Origin: Atopostipes sp964624875 | GTDB taxonomy: Bacteria > Bacillota > Bacilli > Lactobacillales > Carnobacteriaceae_A | Assembly (NCBI GenBank): GCA_964624875.1 | Contig: CAZUZA010000001.1 | Span: 1-64,000 of the forward strand | DNA length: 64,000 nt | Direction: 5' to 3' | Shown: one piece after another, positions 15,524-23,981 of the stretch | Numbering within the stretch: position 1 is the first letter of the stretch | Layout of the letters: each line of letters starts with the position of its first letter | Program-made: the position numbers and the translations under genes | Notes under the pieces: generated by a model | Seen by the model: only the letters and a program-made list of their open reading frames with translations | Told to the model about the DNA's origin: nothing | Database searches by the model: none

Positions 15524-15722
15524 TCTTATCGACTCCATCTATTTCTTGTTTAAACGTTTATTTGTAAACGCTCTTCAAAATGATACACATTTAATAATAA
15601 CAGAATATTAACTATAATAAAAATGAATTTTTTATTCGTTAAACTCACATAAACGGCCCTACCATTGAGTATACAAGCTTATATTGAGGATGAAATGAGA
15701 ACACCACATCGAGTTATACGCA

Positions 15723-15760
15723 TTAAAAAAGCAATTAAGTATCTATAAACACTTACTTGC
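15723..15760 (-). terminator. Terminator of the AI-2E / small membrane protein unit
   Basis: Minus strand GCAAGTAAGT pairs with ACTTAATTGC (15760-15731), then TTTTTTAATG. Confidence 0.75.
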
Positions 15761-15773
15761 TTTCATGAATTTA

Positions 15774-15956
15774 TTAGCTAATAGTTAGGCCAAACAATAT
15801 AAAGAATATGCCGGCAAAAACGAAGAAGATAAGTGACCTTTTTCCTTCTTCTTTCCAGTCTTCTCCTTTTATCAAGCGAATAAGCATAGAAAAGAAAAAG
15901 ATAACAAGTGCCAGTAAAGAAAATAACATGAGTAAAAGATAAATATCTGTTACCAT
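15774..15956 (-). CDS. Small two-helix membrane protein
   Basis: 60 residues from the ATG at 15956, with AAGGAGG upstream; an in-frame TTG further out would run through the ribosome site. Two hydrophobic segments (residues about 5-25 and 40-58) are joined by a charged loop (RLIKGEDWKEEGKR). I recognise no family. It is translated 16 bases after the AI-2E family gene and shares its terminator, so it may be an accessory subunit or simply co-transcribed. Confidence 0.75.
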   Translation of the reverse strand: MVTDIYLLLMLFSLLALVIFFFSMLIRLIKGEDWKEEGKRSLIFFVFAGIFFILFGLTIS

Positions 15957-15972
15957 AATTTCCTCCTTCAAA

Positions 15973-17094
15973 TTAAAATTTACGATAGGCGTTTATATCT
16001 TTAAACAATATTTTAAAGCCACGTATAATATTATCAAACATACCTACTTGATATAAGTTAAATAATATTAATCCAATCGGTACGGCTAAAATTAGTCCTG
16101 TAACGCCTTTTAGTTGGTACCCAATGAACATTAGAACAAAGGTCGTCAACGCATCAACACCAACCGAGTCCCCAACGACTTTTGGTTGTAAAATATTCTT
16201 AAGGAATTGGCAGACAACATAAATAATCATTAGAAGTGATGCATTGAAATAATTGCCTAAGATTAATTCGATTGCTGCCCATGGCCATATAACAAAGCCT
16301 GTCCCAAGAATTGGGAGTAAGTCGATTATACCTGTTAGTATCGCAAGTAAAAATGCGTAGCGAGCACCGATAAACTTAAAGCCGATATATAAAATAACTA
16401 TAACCATCAACATGAGCTTCAATTGAGCTTGAACATAACCGCCAACCGCATATTTAAAATGATATTGAATGAGATCATACTTCTCTAACACAGTCGCTGG
16501 TGTTGCTTCTTTAACTGTATTTAAAATGCGATCATTATCTTTAATAAGGAAATAGGATGCGATAAAAACTAAGATTGTAAATAAAATATAATCAAAGATA
16601 TTGCGTGTAAAGCCTAGCGTCGCTTCTGGAATACGGGCATTGCTTATAAAAGCAATCACGTTGATTCGAATACTTTCTCCTAATTCTATAATAGGTTCTT
16701 GAATGGCTAGAGGCATGCCACTTAAAGTTTCATTTAAATTATAGACAACTTGATCTAATGTCGTTGTTATGGTTGTCGCAATAGAAGGTAACTCGTCTAC
16801 CAATGCAACAGACTGTTCAATTATAAAGGATACTAAAGCATATAGGCCAAACACAACAAGCCCAATTACAAAGATAATGATTAATACGGAACTGTATTTA
16901 CGCCTTAAGTTTATTTTATTCTCCATAAATTGCACAAGTGGATTCGCAATCCAGGCTATAATCCAGGCTACAACAAAGGGTAAAAAGAAACTCAATACTC
17001 TTGGTCCGAGGTATACGACTACAAAGAATATAAGAGCATAAATCAGTATATTAACTAATATTTTCAAATATATATTGCCATCTTTTCTTTCCAT
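15973..17094 (-). CDS. AI-2E family transporter
   Basis: 373-residue polytopic membrane protein of the AI-2E transporter family (PF01594; YdbI/TqsA-like). It has paired N-terminal helices (ILVNILIYALIFFVVVYLGP, FVVAWIIAWIANP), a central amphipathic region and C-terminal GILDLLPILGTG-like and GVTGLILAVPIGL motifs. Members export small solutes, some as Na+/H+ antiporters; the real substrate here is unknown and autoinducer transport should not be assumed. GGAGG precedes the ATG. Operon with the small membrane protein downstream. Confidence 0.9.
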   Translation of the reverse strand: MERKDGNIYLKILVNILIYALIFFVVVYLGPRVLSFFLPFVVAWIIAWIANPLVQFMENKINLRRKYSSVLIIIFVIGLVVFGLYALVSFIIEQSVALVDELPSIATTITTTLDQVVYNLNETLSGMPLAIQEPIIELGESIRINVIAFISNARIPEATLGFTRNIFDYILFTILVFIASYFLIKDNDRILNTVKEATPATVLEKYDLIQYHFKYAVGGYVQAQLKLMLMVIVILYIGFKFIGARYAFLLAILTGIIDLLPILGTGFVIWPWAAIELILGNYFNASLLMIIYVVCQFLKNILQPKVVGDSVGVDALTTFVLMFIGYQLKGVTGLILAVPIGLILFNLYQVGMFDNIIRGFKILFKDINAYRKF

Positions 17095-17191
17095 ATTTGA
17101 CCTCCATCTAAAGTGCTTACATATATCAGTATACCATTAACATGTAGCTCTTTTCTATCGTATGCCTTTTATATATTCCCGGTTTTTTACG

Positions 17192-17226
17192 TAAAAATAC
17201 CAGCCATAGAATTTCTACAGCTGGTA
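17192..17226 (-). terminator. Terminator of the FMN_bind-like lipoprotein gene
   Basis: Minus strand TACCAGC ... GCTGGTA (17226-17198) with inner TAGAA/TTCTA, then TTTTTACG. Confidence 0.85.
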
Positions 17227-17242
17227 CATTTGTTTTATTATA

Positions 17243-18298
17243 TTATTTATCGGCTGCTTCTGAGATAGCTTCTAAATAACCTTTTGTATCCACAAACGTT
17301 GCACCCGTTACAACATCAGCGATTGGATCATCTTCACCCAGTTCTTCTAATTCATCTTCTGCATCACTTAATGAACTAAATGTACTTCCAACAGCGAAGT
17401 CGATTATAGCTAACATATTTTCTGCATAACTTAATGTTGCGCCAGCATTTGACATGTTTGCTGAGTACGCTGCATCGTTAAACATTTTAGATGCTAAAAC
17501 AACATCGTTCGCAAATTTTTCTCCAAATGCTGCTTCACTATTTGGTACACCATCAAAGTCATCTGGACTTAAGAATTGCATTTCATCCATTGCTGCTCCA
17601 TAAACTGTTTCACCATCATGTAAAACAGCTACTAATGCAAATGCACGTTCTCCGTGTGGTGCTTCAAGTGAGTAACTTAATTCAACATTTGCAACATCTA
17701 CGCCATCTGCTACTGGGAATTCATAGCCATCGTTTGCTGCATCTACAACTGCTTGTAAATAACCATTCGTATCTACAAATGTAGCACCTGATACGACATC
17801 AGCAATTTCATCATCTTCGCCTAGTCCATCTAATTCAGAGATCGCTTCTTCTATTTCTGCAACTGTTTTACCGATTGCAAAAGCTTGTACTGCGTCCATA
17901 TTATCATTATATGATGTTGTTGAACCTGCAATATCTGTCATCATTGCTGAATAACCTTCATCGTTTTCACGTTTACTTATCAAAGTGAATTCTTCACCGT
18001 AACCTTCGCCAAATGCTTCATCATCATTTGGAACACCATCCCAGTCGCCGTCCTCCATAAATTGGAATTCATCAATAATGACGTCAACCACTGTTTCGCC
18101 ATCCATGACTACAAATGTTGCTGCAAATGATTGTGTGCCATGAGGTGCACCGTATCCTAATTTAAGCGATAAATCTGCTGGTGCTTCAACTACATCATCA
18201 TTATCGGATGTATCTGCTGGTGTTTCACCTGCTGTATCACATGCTGCTAATAATAATGCTGTCGAGAATATACCGAGTTTTAATAATTTATTTTTCAT
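17243..18298 (-). CDS. Two-domain FMN_bind-like lipoprotein (PplA/EET type)
   Basis: 351 residues with lipobox LLAAC (Cys20), an acidic linker and two internally homologous halves (about 44-190 and 205-348). Both halves have APHG, a DGVPN segment, EAFGE, YSA and a final DVVSGATFVD (D167-T173) or DVVTGATFVD (D328-T334). The D-x-x-S/T-G-A-T motif is the one on which ApbE/FmnB attaches FMN to threonine in FMN_bind domains. The Listeria extracellular-electron-transfer lipoprotein PplA carries two such domains. I infer a flavinylated surface electron carrier. No ApbE, Ndh or EetB gene is in the window. AAAGGAGA precedes the ATG; monocistronic with its own terminator. Confidence 0.8.
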   Translation of the reverse strand: MKNKLLKLGIFSTALLLAACDTAGETPADTSDNDDVVEAPADLSLKLGYGAPHGTQSFAATFVVMDGETVVDVIIDEFQFMEDGDWDGVPNDDEAFGEGYGEEFTLISKRENDEGYSAMMTDIAGSTTSYNDNMDAVQAFAIGKTVAEIEEAISELDGLGEDDEIADVVSGATFVDTNGYLQAVVDAANDGYEFPVADGVDVANVELSYSLEAPHGERAFALVAVLHDGETVYGAAMDEMQFLSPDDFDGVPNSEAAFGEKFANDVVLASKMFNDAAYSANMSNAGATLSYAENMLAIIDFAVGSTFSSLSDAEDELEELGEDDPIADVVTGATFVDTKGYLEAISEAADK

Positions 18299-18413
18299 CG
18301 TAAATCTCCTTTTTTTGTTTTTTACATGTTCATTATATCACATGTCATGTTAAAAGTAACCATATTTTTAACATTAATGAATATTTTCTATTAATTTTCA
18401 TTTGGTTAAACAC

Positions 18414-18445
18414 ATAAAAAAACACCCCGAATGGGGTGTTTTTTT
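18414..18445 (-). terminator. Terminator of the heterodimeric ABC exporter operon
   Basis: AACACCCC / GGGGTGTT stem (18421-18440) with A and T tracts on both sides. Confidence 0.9.
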
Positions 18446-18460
18446 ATAATATACTTATTT

Positions 18461-20236
18461 CTATTGCTCAAACTGACTGTTATATAGCTCTTTGTACTGT
18501 CCATCACCTTGCATCAGTTCATCGTGAGTACCACTTTCAACAATGTCTCCCTCTTCCATTACAAGAATAATATCTGCATTCTTAATGGTTGATAATCGGT
18601 GAGCAATAACGAAAGTTGTACGTCCTTCCATTAATAAATCCATTGCTTCTTGGATTTTAAACTCTGTACGTGTATCCACCGAACTCGTTGCTTCATCCAG
18701 TATCAACATCGGACGATCAGCAATAATCGCACGCGCGATTGTCAGTTGTTGTTTTTGACCTTGAGAAAGATTTGCCTTTTCACTTAAGACAGAATCATAG
18801 CCATTTGGCAAGGTGCGAATAAAATGGTCTACTCCGACAGCTTCTGTTGCTTGGATTAATTTTTCTTCGGAAACATTATCTGTGTTATAAATTAAATTCT
18901 CTCGTACTGTACCTTCAAAGACCCAAGTATCTTGCAATACCATACAGAATTGCTCATGAAGATTTTCTTTTGTTATATCCTGAATAGACACGCCATCAAT
19001 AGCAATATCTCCCTCATCGATTTCATAGAAACGCATGAGGAGATTGACAATCGTTGTTTTCCCAGCACCCGTATGTCCAACAATGGCTACTTTTTGTCCT
19101 GGAGATGCTTCGATTGAAAAATTATTGATCACTGGCTTTTTAGAAGATTCATAACTAAATTGAACATTTGAGAATTCAACATGCCCTTTTATTTCTTCAA
19201 TTTTTGTCACTTTATGGCTCTCATCAGCCATCTCGTCTTCTTCTAAAATACCAAAAACACGCTCACCCGCTGCTGCAGCCGATTGTAGGGATTGGAAAGC
19301 TTGCGCAATTTGCGATAATGGTTGTGTAAATAAACGAACAAACATAATAAAGGCGACGATAACACCAAAGGTAATCGATCCATTTAACACCAGCATCGCT
19401 CCAACAACACACACAGCCACATAACTTAAATTCCCAATAAACGTCATAATTGGCATCATTAAACTTGATAAGGCTTGTGCTTTAAAGCCACTGTCACGAA
19501 GTTCTTCGTTCATTTTGGTGAAATCTTGACGAACCATTCGCTCTCCATTATATGCTTTGACGATTGTGTGACCTGAATAAGATTCTTCAATTAAGCCATT
19601 AATCGCTCCTAATTGTCCTTGTTGTGCCACAAAGAACTTTTGTGAGCGTCCCATAATTAATGCCATCAATACCATACCAATTAATGCCGCACCAATTGCT
19701 GTTAACGTCATGCGCCAATCGGTTATAAGCATCATCACTAATGATCCAATTAACATTGTCCCTGATGAAATTAAGTTTTGAACACTCATATTTAATGCAC
19801 GGCCAATTGTATCAACATCGTTTGTAATTCTTGATAAAGTATCTCCGACAGTTGTATTACTAAAATAGGCCATCGGTAATTTATTAATTTTATCTGTAAT
19901 ATCTGTTCGTAAACTCTTAGAAATATTTTGGGTAACACTTACCATGATCCATCCTTGAATAAGTGTAAACAAACCACCTAAGCCATATAACAAGACTAAA
20001 GAAAGACCAATTGAAGTAATTAGCTCCATATTGATTGAAGATTCTATGCCATCTGAAATTGCATTCGTCATTTGACCTAGACGAGCTGGGGCAATGACCG
20101 TTAATATATTTCCACCTGCTGCTAAAACAACAGCAACTAATAAAGCTATCCAGTGATTTCGACTATAATTTAATAATTTTTTCCAGTTTTCAGAGAAGTT
20201 TTCTGCTTTTTCTGGTGCTTTTGGTTGTTGTCTCAT
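18461..20236 (-). CDS. ABC exporter half-transporter, catalytic-site subunit (LmrD/BmrD-like)
   Basis: 591 residues, six N-terminal membrane helices (about 30-330) and a C-terminal ATPase domain. Walker A GHTGAGKTT, Walker B LILDEATSSVD with the catalytic Glu, switch His in VIAHRLSTI, but a degenerate signature LSQGQ. It overlaps the partner gene by four bases (ATGA). With the upstream 585-residue subunit it should form a heterodimer with one working ATP site: this subunit's Walker A/B plus the partner's FSGGQ. Such pairs (LmrCD, BmrCD, PatAB) export drugs or lipids. The substrate here is unknown. Confidence 0.93.
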   Translation of the reverse strand: MRQQPKAPEKAENFSENWKKLLNYSRNHWIALLVAVVLAAGGNILTVIAPARLGQMTNAISDGIESSINMELITSIGLSLVLLYGLGGLFTLIQGWIMVSVTQNISKSLRTDITDKINKLPMAYFSNTTVGDTLSRITNDVDTIGRALNMSVQNLISSGTMLIGSLVMMLITDWRMTLTAIGAALIGMVLMALIMGRSQKFFVAQQGQLGAINGLIEESYSGHTIVKAYNGERMVRQDFTKMNEELRDSGFKAQALSSLMMPIMTFIGNLSYVAVCVVGAMLVLNGSITFGVIVAFIMFVRLFTQPLSQIAQAFQSLQSAAAAGERVFGILEEDEMADESHKVTKIEEIKGHVEFSNVQFSYESSKKPVINNFSIEASPGQKVAIVGHTGAGKTTIVNLLMRFYEIDEGDIAIDGVSIQDITKENLHEQFCMVLQDTWVFEGTVRENLIYNTDNVSEEKLIQATEAVGVDHFIRTLPNGYDSVLSEKANLSQGQKQQLTIARAIIADRPMLILDEATSSVDTRTEFKIQEAMDLLMEGRTTFVIAHRLSTIKNADIILVMEEGDIVESGTHDELMQGDGQYKELYNSQFEQ

Positions 20237-21990
20237 GCTAACTCCTCCTCTGATAATTGAGAATATGCAATTTCACGATAAACAGCGTTATTCTCTAGTA
20301 ATTCTTTATGTGTACCAATGCCGTCTACACGACCATCTTCTAATACAATAATCTGCTCGACATCTTTAATGGTCCCCACTCGCTGGGCAACAATAATTTT
20401 TGTTGTTTCTGCTAACTCATTTTGTAAAGCCGTTCTTAATTGTTTATCTGTTTTAAAATCTAGGGCTGAAAACGAATCATCAAAGATTAAAACATCTGGT
20501 TTTCGGGCGATCGCTCTTGCGATAGAAATACGTTGTTTCTGTCCACCTGAAAAGTTGGAACCCCCTTGCGAAACTTCTGCCTGATAACTTTCATCTAGTT
20601 TATCGATGAAATCACTTGCTTGTGCAATTTTTGCTGCTTGTTGAGCATCACTTTCAGGAAAGTCTTCTTTACCAGATTCCCCATATAATATATTTTCCTC
20701 TACATTACCTGAAAATAAAATAGCAGATTGGGTTACAAATCCGATCTGGTTGTTTAAGCCATCTTCTGTATAGTCTTTAACATTTCTACCATTGACCAAT
20801 ACTTCTCCACTTGACACATCAAAGAATCGTGGGATAAGGTTCACTAAGGTACTCTTTCCTGATCCAGTGGCACCGATAACAGCAAGTGTTTCGCCCTTGT
20901 TCACTTTGAACGAAATATCTTCTAAGACGTTTTCTTCTGCATCTGGATAACGGAAAGTAACACGCTTGAACTCGACCTCTCCTTTATTTTCTGCCAGACC
21001 CTCTGTATGTATTCCTTCAATAATAGTCGATTCAGTATCTAACACTTCATTTATACGATCCCCGGAAACTTTTGCTTGTGGGAAAATTGCAAAAACCACA
21101 ATTAACATTAGTAGTGACATAATTACTTGCATCGCATACGTTGAAAAGACAATCATATCCGAGAATAAAAGCAACTCATTACCTGCAGTCGTATTATTGA
21201 TTAAATAAGCACCGATCCAGTAAATTGATAAGGTTAGTGCATTCATTATAATAAATATGGATGGGTGCATAATCGCCATTACGCGATTGACGAATATATT
21301 GACATCAGTAATATTGATGTTTGCATCTTCAAATTTTTCATTTTGATAATCTTCAGCATTATATGCACGCACGACATCTAAACCTGTTAATGTTTCTCGA
21401 GTAACTAAATTCAGGCGATCCGTTAGTTTTTGACGAATTTTAAATTTAGGAACAGCTAACATCATGGATACAACGATTATTGTAATCATGATTATCGCAG
21501 CTAGAATCGTTGCTCCTGTCCAAGCCCATTCTTTATTTGAAATACGTAAAATTGCCCACGTAGCCATAATCGGGGATTTGATAACCATCTGTAATCCCAT
21601 CACTAAGAACACTTGGATTTGGGTAATATCGTTTGTGGAGCGAGTAATTAAACTAGCTTTCGAAAAACCACTAATATCTTCCATAGATAAGGATAAAACT
21701 TTATTAAAAATTAAATCTCTTAAATTCGCTGCAAAGTTTGTTGAAATTTTTGCAATCAGTACGGATACAAGTACAGATAATACTAAACTCCCTAAAGCTG
21801 CTAACAGCATTAAGCCACCAACACTTAAAACTTCATTCAAAGCACTCCCAGGTGTTTGAACAAGTATTGTAATAGCTTGCATATAAACGGGTAATTGCAA
21901 ATCTAGAAAAACTTGGCCCATGATTAAAAACAAACAAATGGACATGAATAGTTTATCTTTATTTGTTAAATTCTTAAATAACTTAAACAT
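20233..21990 (-). CDS. ABC exporter half-transporter, degenerate-site subunit (LmrC/BmrC-like)
   Basis: 585 residues from the ATG at 21990 (AAGGGGG upstream; an ATG 36 bases earlier has no site). Six membrane helices and an ATPase domain. Walker A GATGSGKST and signature FSGGQKQRISIARA are intact. The residue after Walker B is Asp, not Glu (LIFDDSFSALD), and the switch His is Gln (IVAQRVGTI). That is the expected mirror image of the partner at 18461, supporting an asymmetric heterodimer. First gene of the two-gene operon. Confidence 0.93.
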   Translation of the reverse strand: MFKLFKNLTNKDKLFMSICLFLIMGQVFLDLQLPVYMQAITILVQTPGSALNEVLSVGGLMLLAALGSLVLSVLVSVLIAKISTNFAANLRDLIFNKVLSLSMEDISGFSKASLITRSTNDITQIQVFLVMGLQMVIKSPIMATWAILRISNKEWAWTGATILAAIIMITIIVVSMMLAVPKFKIRQKLTDRLNLVTRETLTGLDVVRAYNAEDYQNEKFEDANINITDVNIFVNRVMAIMHPSIFIIMNALTLSIYWIGAYLINNTTAGNELLLFSDMIVFSTYAMQVIMSLLMLIVVFAIFPQAKVSGDRINEVLDTESTIIEGIHTEGLAENKGEVEFKRVTFRYPDAEENVLEDISFKVNKGETLAVIGATGSGKSTLVNLIPRFFDVSSGEVLVNGRNVKDYTEDGLNNQIGFVTQSAILFSGNVEENILYGESGKEDFPESDAQQAAKIAQASDFIDKLDESYQAEVSQGGSNFSGGQKQRISIARAIARKPDVLIFDDSFSALDFKTDKQLRTALQNELAETTKIIVAQRVGTIKDVEQIIVLEDGRVDGIGTHKELLENNAVYREIAYSQLSEEELA

Positions 21991-22049
21991 AACTTTCCCC
22001 CTTGGTTCTACATTACTTATAATCATAATCTTTGTACGTTAATATAGCA

Positions 22050-22088
22050 ATAAAAATAAGACTATCCCTCTTGATGAAGTATAGTCTT
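22050..22088 (-). terminator. Terminator of the carbohydrate ABC/ROK operon
   Basis: AAGACTAT / ATAGTCTT (22058-22065, 22081-22088); minus-strand tail ATTTTTATTG. Confidence 0.8.
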
Positions 22089-22110
22089 TTTATAAAATGC
22101 AGTTCATTAA

Positions 22111-22986
22111 TTACTTCTTAGATTTCACAATTTCAGACACTCCAAAGAAAATATAGTACGACGTAAATTCAGTTGTTTTAATTTGAATTTCCTTATCTTC
22201 TAAACCAGATATGAATGGCTCTTTATATAAGGGATAACTATTTGAAACATTACCACCTAATACAATTTCATCTGGTTTAAAAATGGCTAACATTTTTCGC
22301 AACCCTGCTGCCAATTCCTCACCAAAAGTTTGATAAATTTGGAGCGCTCTTTTATCGCCGGCTACTGCTTCTTCGGCAATACTCTTTGGGTTCATTTCAC
22401 CAAGATTTAAGCCCTGTTCTTTTGCAATTCCAATAATTCCTTCACCCGAGAGATAGTCTTTGACGATATGTCCTTTATGCTCCTCGTCAATCAAGTAGTC
22501 ATAATCCTCATAGATAACTTGACCATCTTGGATGAAGGCAGCGCTTAAACGAGAACCAATCATTAGGTATAAAACCTTCTTGTTCTGATCCTGCGGCCGT
22601 CGAAGAATGTGCTCCCCTATCGCAAATAAGTGGACATCCGCTAATCGATGATACTGACAATTAGGACTGAGTTTTGTGGCAATAGATGGAACGTTTTGCA
22701 GATTCGCTTTCAATTCTTCTACATCCGCTAGATTCGTTTGGATGTCTTTAATGGATAGTGAAAAGATAAGGGCAATATGTTCAATCTGAAAATTTGGGTC
22801 TAATATAGAATTGATATTAAACTTTATTATTTTTATAAAGTGTTTTAAAATGACATCTTTTGATTCAGTCGATTTTGAAGAAAAAATGGAGAAACTATCT
22901 GGAAGTATATTTCCCAGCTCGTCTAATAGAGCGCTTCTTACAAATGTTCGACCAACATCTAAAGCTATTGTATAATGTTTCGTCAC
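22111..22986 (-). CDS. Atypical ROK-family protein
   Basis: 291 residues with the ROK N-terminal phosphate-1 segment ALDVGRTFVRSALLDELGN and the C-terminal DEIVLGGNVSNSYPL. The glycine-rich GTGIGGG loop is replaced by MIGSRLSAAF, and the CxCGxxGCxE zinc motif of canonical ROK kinases is absent (LSGEGIIGIA stands in its place). No DNA-binding domain is present, so it is not a ROK repressor. It may be a divergent sugar kinase for the imported solute, or a non-catalytic sugar sensor. GTG start with GAGG 8 bases upstream. Last gene of the sugar ABC operon. Confidence 0.8.
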   Translation of the reverse strand: MTKHYTIALDVGRTFVRSALLDELGNILPDSFSIFSSKSTESKDVILKHFIKIIKFNINSILDPNFQIEHIALIFSLSIKDIQTNLADVEELKANLQNVPSIATKLSPNCQYHRLADVHLFAIGEHILRRPQDQNKKVLYLMIGSRLSAAFIQDGQVIYEDYDYLIDEEHKGHIVKDYLSGEGIIGIAKEQGLNLGEMNPKSIAEEAVAGDKRALQIYQTFGEELAAGLRKMLAIFKPDEIVLGGNVSNSYPLYKEPFISGLEDKEIQIKTTEFTSYYIFFGVSEIVKSKK

Positions 22987-23007
22987 ATAAAAGCCTCATT
23001 TCTTCTC

Positions 23008-23916
23008 CTATTCGTCAGCATCTCCAGCATAATAGACATACTTCTGACTAATACGAATGGCTAATAGTGTTAAGGACAAGGTTATTAGCATAAGAATCCA
23101 CCCCATAGCGGATGCATAGCCCATTTGCAGGTCACCGAAGGCTTTGTTGTATAAATGATAGGCATAGTATAGGGTCGAGTTATTCGGGCCCCCTCCTGTC
23201 ATAATATAGGCTTCCGTAAATACTTGGAAGGCACCAATGGCACCAGTAATCATGTTAAAGAAGATGGTTGGTGACAGTAAAGGTATTGTTACGTGCCAGA
23301 ATCTTCTAAATGTACCTGCCCCATCTATAAAAGCTGATTCATAAAGTGTTTGAGGAATGCCTTGTAAACCGGCTAAATAAATCATCATCGTTCCACCTAC
23401 AGACCACGAGTTCATTAAAATAATAGATGGTTTTGACCATAGACTATCTGTTAACCAACCTGGGCCGTTCACACCAAATATTTCTAAAAAGCTATTAATT
23501 AAGCCAAAGTTTGGGTCAAGTATCCATTGCCATAATAATGTCACGGCCACTCCAGAAACAACTGTCGGTAATAAGAAGGTTGTACGGAAAAACTTCAAGG
23601 CTTTTAAATGACTATTATTAAGTAGTAAGGCTAACGAAACACCTAAAACCGTGTTTATTGGAATGCTTAGTATTACATGATACAACGTATTTTTTAAACT
23701 AATAAAAAATAGTCGATCATTGAATAATCGTCGATAGTTTTGCAAGCCGACAAAATTTAAGTTTAAGTTGTTGTATAAGTTATAATCTGTAAAACTTATA
23801 TATAAAGCGTAAATAATGGGTACCCCTAGTAAAAACACTAAATTGACTAGAGCTGGTAAGAAAAAAAGATAACCCGTTATCGCTTCTTTTTGTTTGTTGG
23901 TTAATTTCTTTTTCAT
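23008..23916 (-). CDS. Carbohydrate ABC transporter permease (MalF/UgpA type)
   Basis: 302 residues, six membrane helices. The cytoplasmic EAA loop is ESAFIDGAGTFRRFWHVTIPLLSP. Forms the import channel with the MalG-type permease at 25357. Start ATG with GGAGGAG. In the operon after the binding protein and a hairpin at 23944. Confidence 0.95.
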   Translation of the reverse strand: MKKKLTNKQKEAITGYLFFLPALVNLVFLLGVPIIYALYISFTDYNLYNNLNLNFVGLQNYRRLFNDRLFFISLKNTLYHVILSIPINTVLGVSLALLLNNSHLKALKFFRTTFLLPTVVSGVAVTLLWQWILDPNFGLINSFLEIFGVNGPGWLTDSLWSKPSIILMNSWSVGGTMMIYLAGLQGIPQTLYESAFIDGAGTFRRFWHVTIPLLSPTIFFNMITGAIGAFQVFTEAYIMTGGGPNNSTLYYAYHLYNKAFGDLQMGYASAMGWILMLITLSLTLLAIRISQKYVYYAGDADE

Positions 23917-23943
23917 TTTTCTCCTCCATAATTAGAAGAAAAA

Positions 23944-23973
23944 TTCAATGCTTATCTTAGGACAAGCATTGAA
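23944..23973 (-). terminator. Intercistronic hairpin after the sugar-binding protein
   Basis: Perfect 10-bp stem TTCAATGCTT / AAGCATTGAA with ATTTTTC on the minus strand. Located between binding protein and permease, it probably causes partial termination or protects the upstream mRNA, so that the binding protein is made in excess. Confidence 0.75.
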
Positions 23974-23981
23974 TTGTGTAC

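Noticed and set aside
15660..15752. Short plus-strand open stretch with coding look (AYIEDEMRTPHRVIRIKK)
   Set aside because: About 31 codons, no start with ribosome site, and its end overlaps the terminator of the AI-2E unit. It may be a gene relic but cannot be supported.
15973..17094. Quorum-sensing autoinducer-2 exporter
   Set aside because: The family name is historical; no luxS or lsr genes are nearby and members carry varied substrates.
17491..17784. 97-codon plus-strand ORF, His/Leu rich
   Set aside because: Antisense shadow of the FMN_bind-like lipoprotein; composition is that of an opposite-strand frame and it lacks a ribosome site.
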